Positions 8,826 through 17,095 of a stretch of DNA of 64,000 nucleotides are shown here, one piece after another. The stretch is from Salinibaculum rarum (lineage in GTDB: Archaea; Halobacteriota; Halobacteria; Halobacteriales; Haloarculaceae). The stretch covers positions 682,001-746,000 of the forward strand of contig NZ_CP129992.1 of assembly GCF_030505615.1 (NCBI RefSeq), in the 5' to 3' direction. The stretch's first letter is position 1; each line of letters opens with the position of its first letter. The notes beneath the pieces were generated by a model. It made no database searches. It was not told where the DNA came from and saw only the letters and a program-made list of their open reading frames with translations. The position numbers and the translations under genes were made by a program.

Positions 8826-8898
8826 AGTCCTGTGGTGTAGTGGCCAATCATGTGGCCTTCTGGGGGCTACGACGGAGGTTCGAATCCTCCCAGGACTA
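8826..8898 (+). tRNA. tRNA-Gln (anticodon CTG)
   Basis: The 73-base segment folds as a cloverleaf. The acceptor stem is AGTCCTG with CAGGACT, plus discriminator A. The T arm is GGAGG-TTCGAAT-CCTCC. The anticodon stem is TGGCC with GGCTA, holding the loop TTCTGGG, so the anticodon is CTG and reads CAG (Gln). The D stem relies on G-U pairs. No intron is present and CCA is not encoded. A short T-run follows (cttttc at about 8901-8906). Haloarchaea charge this tRNA with Glu and amidate it. Confidence 0.93.
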
Positions 8899-9009
8899 TG
8901 ACACTTTTCGCTGACACACGCCACCGCCAGTCACGGCGCTGTCGATGACGAAGGTGAGCACAGCGAGCCCGGTTGTTGTGAATTCAGGAGAGAGTGTAGC
9001 TCCGAGCCG

Positions 9010-9450
9010 TCAATCAGAAGCCGCCTCACGACCAGACTGATGAGCACGCCGAACGGAGTCGAGGAGACAGTCCCGCTGGGAGGCGTAGTGGAGATGCGAG
9101 TCACAGCCACAGTCAGAGCAGCCAAAGTCGGGGACGGGCGCGCCATCGAGCGCGCCGGCAGTCGAACACTCGATGTCGACACCGCTGGAGGTGACGACGG
9201 TGTCGATGCTGGCGTCGGGGAGCGAGAGCAAGTAGTCGACGTGCCAGTGGCGGGTGTCGCGCTCGCCGGCAGCGAGTTCGCGGTGGCGCTGGACACGCGA
9301 GAAGCCCCCGGTTCCGAGCGCGCTGCCGGTGTACGCGTACCAGCCGGGGTCGAAGGTGAGCGTGCCAAGCGCCCCGACCTCCGCCGTGGTAGTCTCGAGC
9401 AGTTCGACCAGGAGCGTGTACGTCCCGCCGGCGCTGCGGTCGTCTGTCAC
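9010..9450 (-). CDS. DUF123 / Uri-type GIY-YIG-like protein
   Basis: 146 residues from a GTG start at 9450. The sequence GGTYTLLVELLE, then VGALGTLTFDPGWYAYTGSA, then HWHVDYLL is the pattern of the DUF123 family, which has a GIY-YIG-like core and sometimes occurs fused to endonuclease III in archaea. That suggests a nucleic-acid nuclease or repair role, unproven. The C-terminus has a C-S-D-C-G-C-DSHLH cluster that may bind a metal. A longer frame runs up to 10047 but is opposite the stress-protein gene and is not coding-like; conserved sequence begins at the GTG. Confidence 0.75.
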   Translation of the reverse strand: MTDDRSAGGTYTLLVELLETTTAEVGALGTLTFDPGWYAYTGSALGTGGFSRVQRHRELAAGERDTRHWHVDYLLSLPDASIDTVVTSSGVDIECSTAGALDGAPVPDFGCSDCGCDSHLHYASQRDCLLDSVRRAHQSGREAASD

Positions 9451-9542
9451 AGGCGAGGCTTGGGCGGGCAACACATAGCTGTTGTGCCTGCCAGAGCGTG
9501 TCCCCGAAAGAAGTGCCTTCCCCGGCGACAGAGTACCAGGTG

Positions 9543-9926
9543 ATGACGCGCTATCTCGTCGCCACGGCGTCGGTCCACACCACCGCAGCGGCCTGTGACT
9601 ACCTCCAGTCTCGCGTCGAACCGGACGACGAGGTCCTCGTCGTCGCCGTTCGAGAGCCGGCGCTGGACGACCGGGACCCCGGGGACGCGACCAACGTCGC
9701 CCGGACGCGGCTGGTCGCACCGACTGTCGAGACGGTGGCTCGGGAGGGCGACCCGGTCGAGGAGATTCGGGCGGTCGCCACCGAACGGGACGTCGACGTG
9801 CTCGTCGTGGGGCCACGGCGGGGCGACCACGAGACGAGTGGAGACGTCCCGGGAAGGACACTCCGGGCGCTGCTGGCCGGCTCAGCGTGGCCGGTCGTCG
9901 TCGTGCCGGAGACGGCGCTGCCCTGA
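9543..9926 (+). CDS. Universal stress protein family protein
   Basis: 127 residues from ATG 9543. It has the UspA alternating alpha-beta pattern: MTRYLVATASVH, then DDEVLVVAVRE, then DVDVLVVGPRRG, and a C-terminal GSAWPVVVVPE typical of Usp ATP-binding forms (G-x2-G-x9-G-S/T region here as GRTLRALLAGSAWPV). Haloarchaea carry dozens of such small cytosolic proteins, and individual roles are mostly unknown. An upstream in-frame extension to 9498 exists. It is followed by the GCS2-like gene in the same direction, 45 bases on. Confidence 0.75.
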   Translation: MTRYLVATASVHTTAAACDYLQSRVEPDDEVLVVAVREPALDDRDPGDATNVARTRLVAPTVETVAREGDPVEEIRAVATERDVDVLVVGPRRGDHETSGDVPGRTLRALLAGSAWPVVVVPETALP

Positions 9927-9971
9927 GTCGCGCCCGTCGCATTGAAATCGCTGGGTTTCGAAGGGGGTTCC

Positions 9972-11489
9972 ATGTCTGGTTCGGAACTGGCGACGAAGGT
10001 CCAGGAGATACTCGACGTGGACGCCGAGGCGTTCCGTGCCCGCGCACAGGAAGAGACAGAACAGCTCAAAGCGGAGGTCCAGTCGGGGACCTTCGACAAC
10101 ACCCAGGCGCTGGTCGGCCTGGAGATGGAACTGTACGGTGCCGACTCGCGGACCGACGGGCTCCGCCGGATGCCCCGAAAGCTGCTGGGGCTCATCGGCT
10201 TCGAGAAGGAACTCGGCCTCCACAACGCCGAGATGCAGACGAGTCCGGAGCCACTGACCCGGTATGGCCTCATCGCCCAGGAGAAGGAACTCCAGGCACA
10301 CTTCGCGCCGGCCCAGGAGAAGACCAACGCCGAGGACCTCTCGCTGGTGACCGACGGGATGTGGACGGTCCCGCCGACCGGCGAGACGGCGACGGAGTAT
10401 CTGACCGACTTCGTCGAACACGACGGGATTCGCATCGCGACCAACATGAGCGATTCCGTCAGGTACCACGCGATGGCAAACACCGACTACCCATCGCGGT
10501 TCGAACTCGACGCGCCCCACGTCTCGCTGTCGGCGGAGACGGTGATGCCCGAGAGTCTCATCACCTCGATTCAGCCCCACTACCAGGTGCCCCACGCGCC
10601 CGACCTCCCGGAGTATTTCAGATACGCCCTCCGCGTCGCCGGCCCGCTGCTCGCGCTGGGTGTCAACGCCCCCTTCTTCCCCCCGGACCTCTACGACGAC
10701 GACCCCGACGCCGAAATCGTCGCCGACGCCCACATGGAACACCGCATCGGCATCTTCGAATCGGTCCTGAATCCGCCGGAAGACCACGAGGAAGACCCCA
10801 AAGTGTGTTTCCCGCCGGACTTCGAGACCGTCGAGGACGCCATCGACGCGATTGCTGACGACAGGTGTATCGTCCCGACCAAGGTCACCACCGGCAACCG
10901 CTTCGACGACCAGTTTGCCCACTTCCGGCACAAACACGGGAGCTACTGGCGGTGGGTGCGACCCGTCTTCGACGGACCGAGCCGGTCACAGGCCAACGCC
11001 CGCATCGAGTTTCGACCGCTGCCCGCCCAGCCGACGATTCGGGACAGCGTGGCCTTCGAGGCCGTCTTCGCCGGTCTCATGGAGAGTCTGCGCCGGCACG
11101 AACACCCCGTGCGCGCACTCGACTGGGAGACGGCAAAAGAGAACTTCTACGCGGCCACCCGCGACGGGTTGCAGGCCGACATCGAGTGGATAACAAGCGA
11201 CGGCGCCGAGACGACGGCGATAGACGAAATCGGACACGAACTGTTCGAGTTCGCCCGCCACGGCCTGGAAGCCAGGGGACTCTCGACAGAGCAGGCCCGC
11301 AAATACATCCGGCCGCTCCGGGAGCGTCTGGACCGCCGGATGACGCCCGCCCGCTGGAAACACGAGCGGGTCCACGAGAGCATCGAGGCCGGCGTCCCGC
11401 TTACGGAAGCAATCTGGGGCATGCAGGCCGAATATGTCCACAACCAGTCCGAGACGCTCATCGAGGGCTCCTTTACCGACTGGCTCTAA
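9972..11489 (+). CDS. Glutamate-cysteine ligase (GCS2)-like protein
   Basis: 505 residues from ATG 9972 (MSGSELATK). Motifs fit the GCS2/glutamine-synthetase-like fold: GLEMELYG near residue 50, LHNAEMQTSPEPLT near 90, and ARIEFRPLPAQPTIRD near 350, where GCS2 enzymes place metal- and ATP-binding Glu and Arg residues. GCS2 enzymes join glutamate to cysteine, and haloarchaea make gamma-glutamylcysteine as their main thiol. The protein is longer than the canonical haloarchaeal GshA (about 360 residues), so it may be a paralogue with a different amino-acid substrate. A start at 9942 is possible but less likely. It converges with the LOG-like gene, overlapping by four bases. Confidence 0.55.
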   Translation: MSGSELATKVQEILDVDAEAFRARAQEETEQLKAEVQSGTFDNTQALVGLEMELYGADSRTDGLRRMPRKLLGLIGFEKELGLHNAEMQTSPEPLTRYGLIAQEKELQAHFAPAQEKTNAEDLSLVTDGMWTVPPTGETATEYLTDFVEHDGIRIATNMSDSVRYHAMANTDYPSRFELDAPHVSLSAETVMPESLITSIQPHYQVPHAPDLPEYFRYALRVAGPLLALGVNAPFFPPDLYDDDPDAEIVADAHMEHRIGIFESVLNPPEDHEEDPKVCFPPDFETVEDAIDAIADDRCIVPTKVTTGNRFDDQFAHFRHKHGSYWRWVRPVFDGPSRSQANARIEFRPLPAQPTIRDSVAFEAVFAGLMESLRRHEHPVRALDWETAKENFYAATRDGLQADIEWITSDGAETTAIDEIGHELFEFARHGLEARGLSTEQARKYIRPLRERLDRRMTPARWKHERVHESIEAGVPLTEAIWGMQAEYVHNQSETLIEGSFTDWL

Positions 11490-11944
11490 TTTCCGTCGTG
11501 GGTTTTCTCGACGTACGCGACGGCCTCGGCCGGTTTCTCGACGTGTTCGATGCCTTCGAGACCGTCGATACGGTGGGTGCCGAGACCGGCGACGGGTCGG
11601 CCGAAATCGAGCGCGTGACCGAGTTCCGAGAGCGTGCCCGGGCCGCCGTCGATAGCGATTGCGGCGTCGCCGTTGAGCACGACCAGCGGGTTCCGGGCGT
11701 TGCCAAGCCCCGTCGCAATCGTCGTCTGGACGTACTCGTTGGCGCCTCCGCGGTGACTGCCAGGGAGGATGCCGATGGTGTGACCGCCGGTCTCGCGTGC
11801 GCCACGACAGACCGCCTCCATGACGCCGCCGCGGCCGCCGCAGACGACCTCGTGGCCGTGCTCGCCGAGCACCCGCCCGACTTCGAGGGCCTGGTCGTAC
11901 TCCTCGTCGGTGACGCTACTGCCGCCGATGACACTGACGCGCAT
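11486..11944 (-). CDS. LOG / TIGR00725-type nucleotide-binding protein
   Basis: 152 residues from ATG 11944. It opens with MRVSVIGGSSVTDE, then CGGRGGVMEAVCRGARE and GGPGTLSELG, the Rossmann-like motif set of the LOG/YpsA-TIGR00725 group (the PGGxGT-x2-E variant). Family members hydrolyse N6-substituted AMP or bind nucleotides; the small archaeal form has no assigned substrate. The Glu in GTLSE and the Arg in CRGARE correspond to the catalytic pair of phosphoribohydrolases. A GTG two codons upstream (11950) is an alternative start. It stands between the GCS2-like gene and phaC. Confidence 0.75.
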   Translation of the reverse strand: MRVSVIGGSSVTDEEYDQALEVGRVLGEHGHEVVCGGRGGVMEAVCRGARETGGHTIGILPGSHRGGANEYVQTTIATGLGNARNPLVVLNGDAAIAIDGGPGTLSELGHALDFGRPVAGLGTHRIDGLEGIEHVEKPAEAVAYVEKTHDGN

Positions 11945-12028
11945 ACGCACAGCAACGGCGCTGTGCGGTAAAAATCACGGTACTGCGGTCGTCAAAAGGA
12001 GTGGGGACCGACGAACCCGGGTCAGGAT

Positions 12029-13396
12029 CTAGAGTTGGTCGAGCCAGTCCTGGGCGCGAGACTCGTTGGTCTCGGCGAGGTCGGCCAGTTCCGCTGCGTC
12101 GTACTCGGCGAGGTCGGCCGTCGTCTCGACGCCGGCGGCCATCAGGCGTTCGGCGTAGGTCGGGCCGATGCCGCTGACGGTTTCGACGGGGTCGGCGTCG
12201 GCTTCCGCGTCGTCGCTCTCGGCGTCGTCGGCGACCTGTTGGGCGGCCTGTTCCTGAATCTCGGAGACGTCTTCCTCGGCGGCCTCGGTGTCGTCTGCGT
12301 CTTCGGCGGCCTCGGATTTCTCCCAGAACCAGTCACACACTTCCGGCCAGACGTCCTCGTGGGAGGACGAGGAGACCGACATCCCGATGTGGCCGGTCGG
12401 GTACTCGATGGTGGTCACGTCGTCGCTGCCGACGACGTCGTTGAACGGCTTGGAGGCCTCTGGCGGGATGAGGTGGTCGTACTCGCCGATAATCTGGATT
12501 ATCGGCATGTCGATGTTGCCGATGTCGACCTGCTGGCCGTTGATTTCCAGAACGTTTCGGTAGAGTTCGTTGTTCTGGTAGATTTTCTGAAGGAACTCGA
12601 CGTAGGCCTGCCCTGCGAGGTCGATGCCCTCGTCGAGCCACCGCTCCATCCGGGAGAAGTTCTGGACGAACCCGTCACTCTCCAGGTTCTCGTAGAGGGT
12701 GATGTACTTCCGGAGGTAGTTGTCGATGGGGTCCATCAGCGCGAAGCCGTCGTCGAGCATCTCTGCGGGGACGTTGCCGTACGTGTCGACGACGTCCTGT
12801 GGGTCGTAGTACTCTTCGCTACCCCAGTCTTCGAGGACGCCACCGGTCTGGTCGAAACAGAGGCCGGCGGCCATCAGGCCAAGCGCGTTGACCTTCTCGG
12901 GGTTGAGCGAGGAGTAGATGGCGGTCATCGTCCCGCCCATGCAGTACCCGAGCAGGTTGATTTTGTCCTGCCCGGAGCTCTCGGCGACTTCGTCGACGCA
13001 GTTGTCGATGTAACGGTTGACGTAGTCGTGCAGGCCGAGGTTCTGGTCGAGCCGCGAGGGCTCGTTCCAGTCAATCATGTACACGTCGTGGCCCGCATCG
13101 AGGAGTCGGCGGATGACCGACCGGTCGGGCTGTAAGTCGAGGATGTACGGCTTGTTGATAAGCGCGTACACGATGAGGATTGGGACCTCGTTTTGTTCGT
13201 CGGTCTGGGACTCGTAGTGGAGCAGTTCCAGCTTGTTCTCCTCGTAGACGACCTCGGAGGGGGTCTGGCCGACTTCTATCGTCTCTATCTCGACGGCGCG
13301 TTCGGGTGCAATGGATGCTTTGCGGGTCGCATCCGCGAGACTCTCCATCGTCTCGGTCTGTGCGTCCATCGCTGCCGCCAGTGGGTTGAATGGCAT
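12029..13396 (-). CDS. phaC: Class III poly(3-hydroxyalkanoate) synthase subunit PhaC
   Basis: 455 residues. The alpha/beta-hydrolase core has the lipase-like box GYCMGG with nucleophile Cys152, Asp in GEYDHLIPP and His in TGHIGMS, the synthase triad. With PhaE it polymerises (R)-3-hydroxyacyl-CoA into polyester granules. An acidic linker after about residue 350 leads to a C-terminal 50-residue module, [17 protein letters not shown] then [15 protein letters not shown], that reads as a helix-hairpin-helix. Haloarchaeal PhaC are known for an extra C-terminal extension compared with bacterial class III enzymes. It is last in the phaR-phaP-phaE-phaC run, four bases after phaE. Confidence 0.95.
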   Translation of the reverse strand: MPFNPLAAAMDAQTETMESLADATRKASIAPERAVEIETIEVGQTPSEVVYEENKLELLHYESQTDEQNEVPILIVYALINKPYILDLQPDRSVIRRLLDAGHDVYMIDWNEPSRLDQNLGLHDYVNRYIDNCVDEVAESSGQDKINLLGYCMGGTMTAIYSSLNPEKVNALGLMAAGLCFDQTGGVLEDWGSEEYYDPQDVVDTYGNVPAEMLDDGFALMDPIDNYLRKYITLYENLESDGFVQNFSRMERWLDEGIDLAGQAYVEFLQKIYQNNELYRNVLEINGQQVDIGNIDMPIIQIIGEYDHLIPPEASKPFNDVVGSDDVTTIEYPTGHIGMSVSSSSHEDVWPEVCDWFWEKSEAAEDADDTEAAEEDVSEIQEQAAQQVADDAESDDAEADADPVETVSGIGPTYAERLMAAGVETTADLAEYDAAELADLAETNESRAQDWLDQL

Positions 13397-13400
13397 GACT

Positions 13401-13946
13401 CTACTCCTCTATGGCGTCGAGCACACGGTCGAGTTTCTGTTCGACGTCGTGCTGGCGACGTTCCAGTTCGATGAGTCGCTCGCCGACTTCCTCGACGTCC
13501 TCACGCGTCGGCATGCCCATCTGCGAGATGGTGTCCTGTGTGACTTCGTCGACTTCCTGTTGCATCTCCATCATTGTCTCGACGAGCTGGCCGTTCGCGG
13601 AGGCAAAGGCGCTCGTGGACATGACTTCCTTGAACGCGTCGTTGGCCGACTGCAGCCAGATGTCGCGGAACTCTGTCGGTCCAACATCCTCGCCCTCTGC
13701 AGCGTCTGTCGTCTTCTCGAACATCTCTTCGGCGGCGTCCATCCACACTTCGTAGGCGCGGCCGTAGCCCTCCATGCCGTCCTCGACGACGTCGTCTTCG
13801 GGGACGGAGTTGTCGAACGCGTCACTCCAGGCGTCGACCAGCGCGGCCTGTGCCTGCATGTTCTGCTCGACGGAGTCGGCGACTGCGTCGTTCATCTGCT
13901 CTATCATCTCGTTCCACTCGTCTTGAATCTGGTTTGAATCGCTCAT
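13401..13946 (-). CDS. phaE: PHA synthase subunit PhaE
   Basis: 181 residues, acidic and almost wholly helical. Blocks such as [19 protein letters not shown] and the C-terminal heptad-like region ([21 protein letters not shown]) match haloarchaeal PhaE, which is shorter than bacterial PhaE. It has no catalytic residues of its own; it activates PhaC in the class III synthase complex on the granule. Its stop lies four bases before the phaC ATG, so the two are almost certainly co-translated. A 42-base gap separates it from phaP, with an AT-rich stretch (ttatcttacac on the minus strand) that could be an internal promoter. Confidence 0.9.
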   Translation of the reverse strand: MSDSNQIQDEWNEMIEQMNDAVADSVEQNMQAQAALVDAWSDAFDNSVPEDDVVEDGMEGYGRAYEVWMDAAEEMFEKTTDAAEGEDVGPTEFRDIWLQSANDAFKEVMSTSAFASANGQLVETMMEMQQEVDEVTQDTISQMGMPTREDVEEVGERLIELERRQHDVEQKLDRVLDAIEE

Positions 13947-13988
13947 GGGTATATGTATCTCCTGTGTAAGATAAAAGATTCCGGCGGT

Positions 13989-14540
13989 TTACGCCTCGAC
14001 GACCTCGATGGTCTGCTCGGAAACGTCTTGCATCTGGTCCTGCATTTCCTCGACCTGTGCCTGAATCTCGTCGACCTGTGCTGCGAGCTGGTCGACAGCC
14101 TCGACGGACTGTGATTCGAGTTCCTCGTGGGTCTCCAGGAGGTGGTCGATCTGCTCTTCGAGGGCCTCGAGGTAGTCTCCGCTTACGTCGTCGTAGGCGG
14201 CGATGCCCTCGTCGAGTTCCTCGGAGAGGGTCTCGAAGGCCTCGGCGTGGTTTTCCAGCAGCAGTTCGTACTGCTCGTCGATGTTGTCGCGGAGTTCGTC
14301 GAGAGAGTCTCCGACGCCAGGGACGTTGGCCTCGATGGCGTCGAGGGTGTTGTGCAGTGCGTCCTGCTGGAGTTCGACGAGTCGGCGCTGGGCCGACTCG
14401 GAGCTGTCGAGTCCGTCGACCATCGCGTCGGTGACGCGGTGCTGGAAGTCTACGGTGCGGTCGAGAGCCTGGTGGCTCTGTTTGATTGTCTGGCGCTGCA
14501 GTTCGAACGTCGATGTAATGGGTGTCGTGTAATCTACCAT
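13989..14540 (-). CDS. phaP: Phasin PhaP
   Basis: 183 residues from ATG 14540 (MVDYTTPITSTFELQRQ). The protein is entirely helical with repeated amphipathic segments (HNTLDAIEANVPGVGDSL, then EALEEQIDHLLETHEELESQ) and a Gln/Glu-rich coiled coil at the C-terminus. Haloarchaeal phasins coat PHA granules and set their number and size. The start is preceded by GGAGTGAG. The gene lies one base after phaR, so the two form a phaRP transcription unit as described in Haloferax mediterranei, followed by phaE and phaC. Confidence 0.85.
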   Translation of the reverse strand: MVDYTTPITSTFELQRQTIKQSHQALDRTVDFQHRVTDAMVDGLDSSESAQRRLVELQQDALHNTLDAIEANVPGVGDSLDELRDNIDEQYELLLENHAEAFETLSEELDEGIAAYDDVSGDYLEALEEQIDHLLETHEELESQSVEAVDQLAAQVDEIQAQVEEMQDQMQDVSEQTIEVVEA

Positions 14541-14541
14541 G

Positions 14542-14841
14542 TTACTCACTCCTGTTTCGTTTGACCGGGATAACGACGGTCTGGACGATGTCGCCCTCCT
14601 CGATGTCGAGCGCCTCCCGCTCGGCATCGGGAATGCTGATGCGGCCGCCGCTCTGGACGCGAGTTTTGAACGTCGCCGTCTGACTCATCGCGCCAATCTG
14701 GTTCATATCCATCCCGGACATTCCGCCACCCATCATCTGTTTGAGCAACTCCTGTTGCTTCTCGACTGCCTGCTCGCCCGTCTCCTGAAACGCCTTGAAC
14801 ATTGCGGGAGGCCACATCGGCCCGTCGCTTTCGTCGGACAT
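14542..14841 (-). CDS. phaR: AbrB-like PHA regulator PhaR
   Basis: 99 residues. The C-terminal half, ATFKTRVQSGGRISIPDAER then LDIEEGDIVQTVVIP, is a swapped-hairpin AbrB/SpoVT DNA-binding domain. The N-terminal half (MWPPAMFKAFQETGEQAVEK, then a Met/Gly-rich stretch) is amphipathic and could attach to granules. In Haloferax mediterranei an AbrB-type PhaR binds both the phaRP promoter and granules, coupling phasin supply to polymer load. Order and strand here match. It is the promoter-proximal gene of the cluster, with a TATA box about 30 bases upstream and phased repeats beyond. Confidence 0.85.
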   Translation of the reverse strand: MSDESDGPMWPPAMFKAFQETGEQAVEKQQELLKQMMGGGMSGMDMNQIGAMSQTATFKTRVQSGGRISIPDAEREALDIEEGDIVQTVVIPVKRNRSE

Positions 14842-14869
14842 CGGTCATATGTTAATACACCGGCAGGTA

Positions 14870-14878
14870 GTATAAAGC
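14870..14878 (-). promoter_or_regulatory. TATA box of phaR
   Basis: The minus strand reads CTTTATACTACC about 30 bases before the phaR ATG at 14841, giving a nearly leaderless transcript for the phaR-P-E-C cluster. Confidence 0.6.
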
Positions 14879-14887
14879 TTGCGCTGA

Positions 14888-14914
14888 ATACCATCTAATA
14901 CCATACGATACCAT
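14888..14914 (-). promoter_or_regulatory. Three 10-bp-phased ATACCAT repeats upstream of phaR
   Basis: ATACCAT occurs at 14888-14894, 14898-14904 and 14908-14914, exactly one helical turn apart, starting about ten bases upstream of the phaR TATA box. On the transcribed strand they read ATGGTAT. Three identical heptamers on one face of the helix is the layout of a cooperative regulator site. PhaR itself, or an activator, is the obvious candidate; binding is inferred. Confidence 0.6.
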
Positions 14915-15056
14915 TAAGTGCCAACAGAGCCTACCAATAGGTATGAAAAGTCAGTTGCACAGCCGTACGTCTACGCAGTGTCGTCGGAGCAGTCGAACAA
15001 ACGGACCGGCCGGTAGTGGTCGCAAAGGGACAACAATGTTAGTGAATTACCCTCAC

Positions 15057-15066
15057 GATTTAAGAG
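15057..15066 (+). promoter_or_regulatory. TATA-like element of phaJ
   Basis: GATTTAAGAG lies about 25-33 bases before the ATG at 15091 and is the only AT-rich block in the proper place. Confidence 0.5.
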
Positions 15067-15090
15067 GCTGTAAGGCAAAGGGTGAGTCTA

Positions 15091-15726
15091 ATGAGTTCTA
15101 GATCGGAACACAACGCGTTGCTGGATACGTGGACCGAGACGTCGTCACACGTATTTGACAGTGTCGTTGCCGCAAACCGGGCCGCGTTCGCGGCGTTCGG
15201 CGTCGAGCCGGACGAGGAAGAGGGCTCCGTGGCTGCACCGACCGACCGCATCGAGCCCAACGAGGACCTGCCCGAATGGCACACCGAACTCACCGCCGAC
15301 GACCCGATGACGCTGTCGGTCGGCGACCGATTCGAGTTCACCAAGACCATCACCGACGGCGACGTGCGACGGTTCGCCGCCTCCAGCGGGGACACCAATC
15401 CGCTGCACCTCGACGAAGAGTTCGCCGACGAGACACGCTTCAGTGGCCGTATCGCCCACGGGACGCTGGTCGGTGGACTCATCTCCGCCGCACTCGCGCG
15501 CGTGCCGGGTATGGTCATCTACCTCTCACAGGACCTGGAGTTCCACAATCCGGTCCGCATCGACGACCGCATCACCGCCGAGTGTGAAATCGTCGAAGAC
15601 CTGGGGAACAACCAGTACCGGCTCACGACACGTGTCCTCAACGGCGAGGACATCGCCATCGACGGCGAAGCCGTCATCATGGTCGACGAACTCCCCGACG
15701 GCGCGAAGGCTGCTGTCGAAGACTGA
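15091..15726 (+). CDS. phaJ: (R)-specific enoyl-CoA hydratase, MaoC family (PhaJ)
   Basis: 211 residues from ATG 15091. An N-terminal segment of about 75 residues, unusual for the short PhaJ family, precedes a hot-dog MaoC domain. In that domain SGDTNPLHLDEEFADE holds the catalytic Asp and His of the R-hydratase motif, followed by GRIAHGTLVGGLISAAL. The enzyme hydrates crotonyl- and other enoyl-CoA to (R)-3-hydroxyacyl-CoA, feeding PhaEC. It is divergent from phaR and shares its 250-base control region. A GTG at 15082 in the same frame is an alternative start, but the TATA spacing favours the ATG. Confidence 0.85.
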   Translation: MSSRSEHNALLDTWTETSSHVFDSVVAANRAAFAAFGVEPDEEEGSVAAPTDRIEPNEDLPEWHTELTADDPMTLSVGDRFEFTKTITDGDVRRFAASSGDTNPLHLDEEFADETRFSGRIAHGTLVGGLISAALARVPGMVIYLSQDLEFHNPVRIDDRITAECEIVEDLGNNQYRLTTRVLNGEDIAIDGEAVIMVDELPDGAKAAVED

Positions 15727-15757
15727 CGACGCTACCGGTTCACCCGGCCTGTGCTGT

Positions 15758-15780
15758 GTTTCTGCTCGTTTTTCGGTTTT
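15758..15780 (+). terminator. T-rich terminator after phaJ
   Basis: Two T-runs (TTTTT at 15769-15773 and TTTT at 15777-15780) follow the phaJ stop by about 40-55 bases, between convergent genes. T-tracts without an obligatory hairpin are the usual archaeal terminators. Confidence 0.45.
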
Positions 15781-17095
15781 AGCCGTCTTCTCCAGTCCCA
15801 TCGTAGGCCCCCTCAGCAGCGAGGCGGCCACGCTCGCGGACGATATCGGGCGTTCGACAGCGTCCAGGCTCCCCGGCCGCCTGCGGGACCGTACAGTTGT
15901 TACAGCTCTCACAGAGCACACGCTCTTGCCCGGCAAGAAGCCGCGCCGGGAGCCGCGGTTCCGCGTAGAAGGGCCGGCCCATCCCGACGAGGTCACAGGC
16001 GGGCGCAGGGCCATTCTCACCGAGTAGGGTCTCACACTGCGTGCGCTCGCGTATCCCGCCCTCACAGAGGACCGGCACGTCGACGGCCGCGCTGACCGTG
16101 CGACAGAAGTCGGCGTTCCAGCCGGGGTCCCGCGGATACCAGCGTGCTTCGAGTCGGTTTGCCGCCCGGACGGCCTGGGCCCGCCAGCGCGAGCCAAAGA
16201 CCGCAGCGTAGTCGGACTGCAACTCCGAGGCCGCCCACGCCCTGGCCGGATACGCCCCGCGGACGATGCTCATGTCCCAGTAGACCGATACCTCGACGGG
16301 GACGAGCGCGTCGTAGCCCGCCGTCGCGAGTCTCGTCGCGATGTCGACGCCGTCGCCCCGCGTGAGATGCCGACGGACGAAGGGCGGAGCGGCCGTCTCG
16401 GCGGGCACTTTCGTCACCAGCGGCACGTCGCCAGCGTGGTCGCGAATCGACTCCTCGATTGCCAGCAGGAACTCGACACCGTCGGCGAACTCGTCGTTGC
16501 GGCGGTTGTAGTACGGCGAGAGAAACTGCTGGACGATGCCCATGTTCGCCCCGGAGATGTGGATTCCGTCGTACCCGGCGTCGACGGCGTAGCCCGCCGC
16601 GCGCCCGAACGCCTCGGCGAGGTCGTACACCTCGGAAGTCGAGAGCACGTCGGGCCGGAGGTCGACGAATCCGAGCCGGTCCGCGAGGCGAAGATGCCAG
16701 GGAGGCTGCGAGACGGCGCGCTGGCTCGTCGGCCCGGCCTCGTCACGATGGCCGGCGTGCCACATATCGAGACTGCGCAGCCCACCGTGAGACAGTTGCA
16801 GGAAGATGCGTCTGTCGTGGTCGTGAACCGCGTCGGTCAACCGAGACAGTTCCGAGGCGAAGTCGGGGTCGTGAACGCGAGTCATGTTCGGCGCGGCACA
16901 CCCGCCCTCTGCTGTGACGATGCTCGCACCCTGGAAGATGAGTCCAGCGCCCGCCTCGGCGGCGGGTTCGAGTTCGTCGACGAGCGTGTCGACGGCGTCG
17001 GGACCGTTGCCGGCACACTCGAGCAGCGGCGCCCGATAGAGCCGATTCGGTATCTCGACGCCGCCGATACTGATGGGGTCGGTGAGTCGGCTCAT
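15779..17095 (-). CDS. Old-yellow-enzyme-type FMN oxidoreductase with cysteine cluster
   Basis: 438 residues. It is a TIM-barrel flavoprotein opening MSRLTDPISIGGVEIPNRLY, with GANMGIVQQFLSP and NRRNDEF in the middle and CDLVGMGRPFYAEP near the end. CESC-NNC followed 12 residues later by Cys matches the Fe-S binding pattern of the dienoyl-CoA reductase/trimethylamine dehydrogenase branch, but the FAD/NAD domain of those enzymes is absent. The usual substrate-binding AHG of old yellow enzymes is AN here, replacing His by Asn. The substrate is not known. Its first four bases overlap the end of the Cgi121 gene. Confidence 0.8.
   Translation of the reverse strand: MSRLTDPISIGGVEIPNRLYRAPLLECAGNGPDAVDTLVDELEPAAEAGAGLIFQGASIVTAEGGCAAPNMTRVHDPDFASELSRLTDAVHDHDRRIFLQLSHGGLRSLDMWHAGHRDEAGPTSQRAVSQPPWHLRLADRLGFVDLRPDVLSTSEVYDLAEAFGRAAGYAVDAGYDGIHISGANMGIVQQFLSPYYNRRNDEFADGVEFLLAIEESIRDHAGDVPLVTKVPAETAAPPFVRRHLTRGDGVDIATRLATAGYDALVPVEVSVYWDMSIVRGAYPARAWAASELQSDYAAVFGSRWRAQAVRAANRLEARWYPRDPGWNADFCRTVSAAVDVPVLCEGGIRERTQCETLLGENGPAPACDLVGMGRPFYAEPRLPARLLAGQERVLCESCNNCTVPQAAGEPGRCRTPDIVRERGRLAAEGAYDGTGEDG

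Noticed and set aside
8826..8898. Integration site at the 3' end of tRNA-Gln
   Set aside because: No second copy of the tRNA 3' end and no integrase gene were seen nearby, so there is no evidence for an integrated element here.
9451..10047. N-terminal extension of the DUF123 gene
   Set aside because: It lies antisense to the stress-protein and GCS2-like genes, is Pro/Arg/Ser-rich and shows no conserved sequence before the GTG at 9450.
14943..15101. 52-codon ORF starting MKSQLHSRTS between phaR and phaJ
   Set aside because: It overlaps the phaJ promoter and start and has shadow-like composition; no ribosome site or TATA box fits it.
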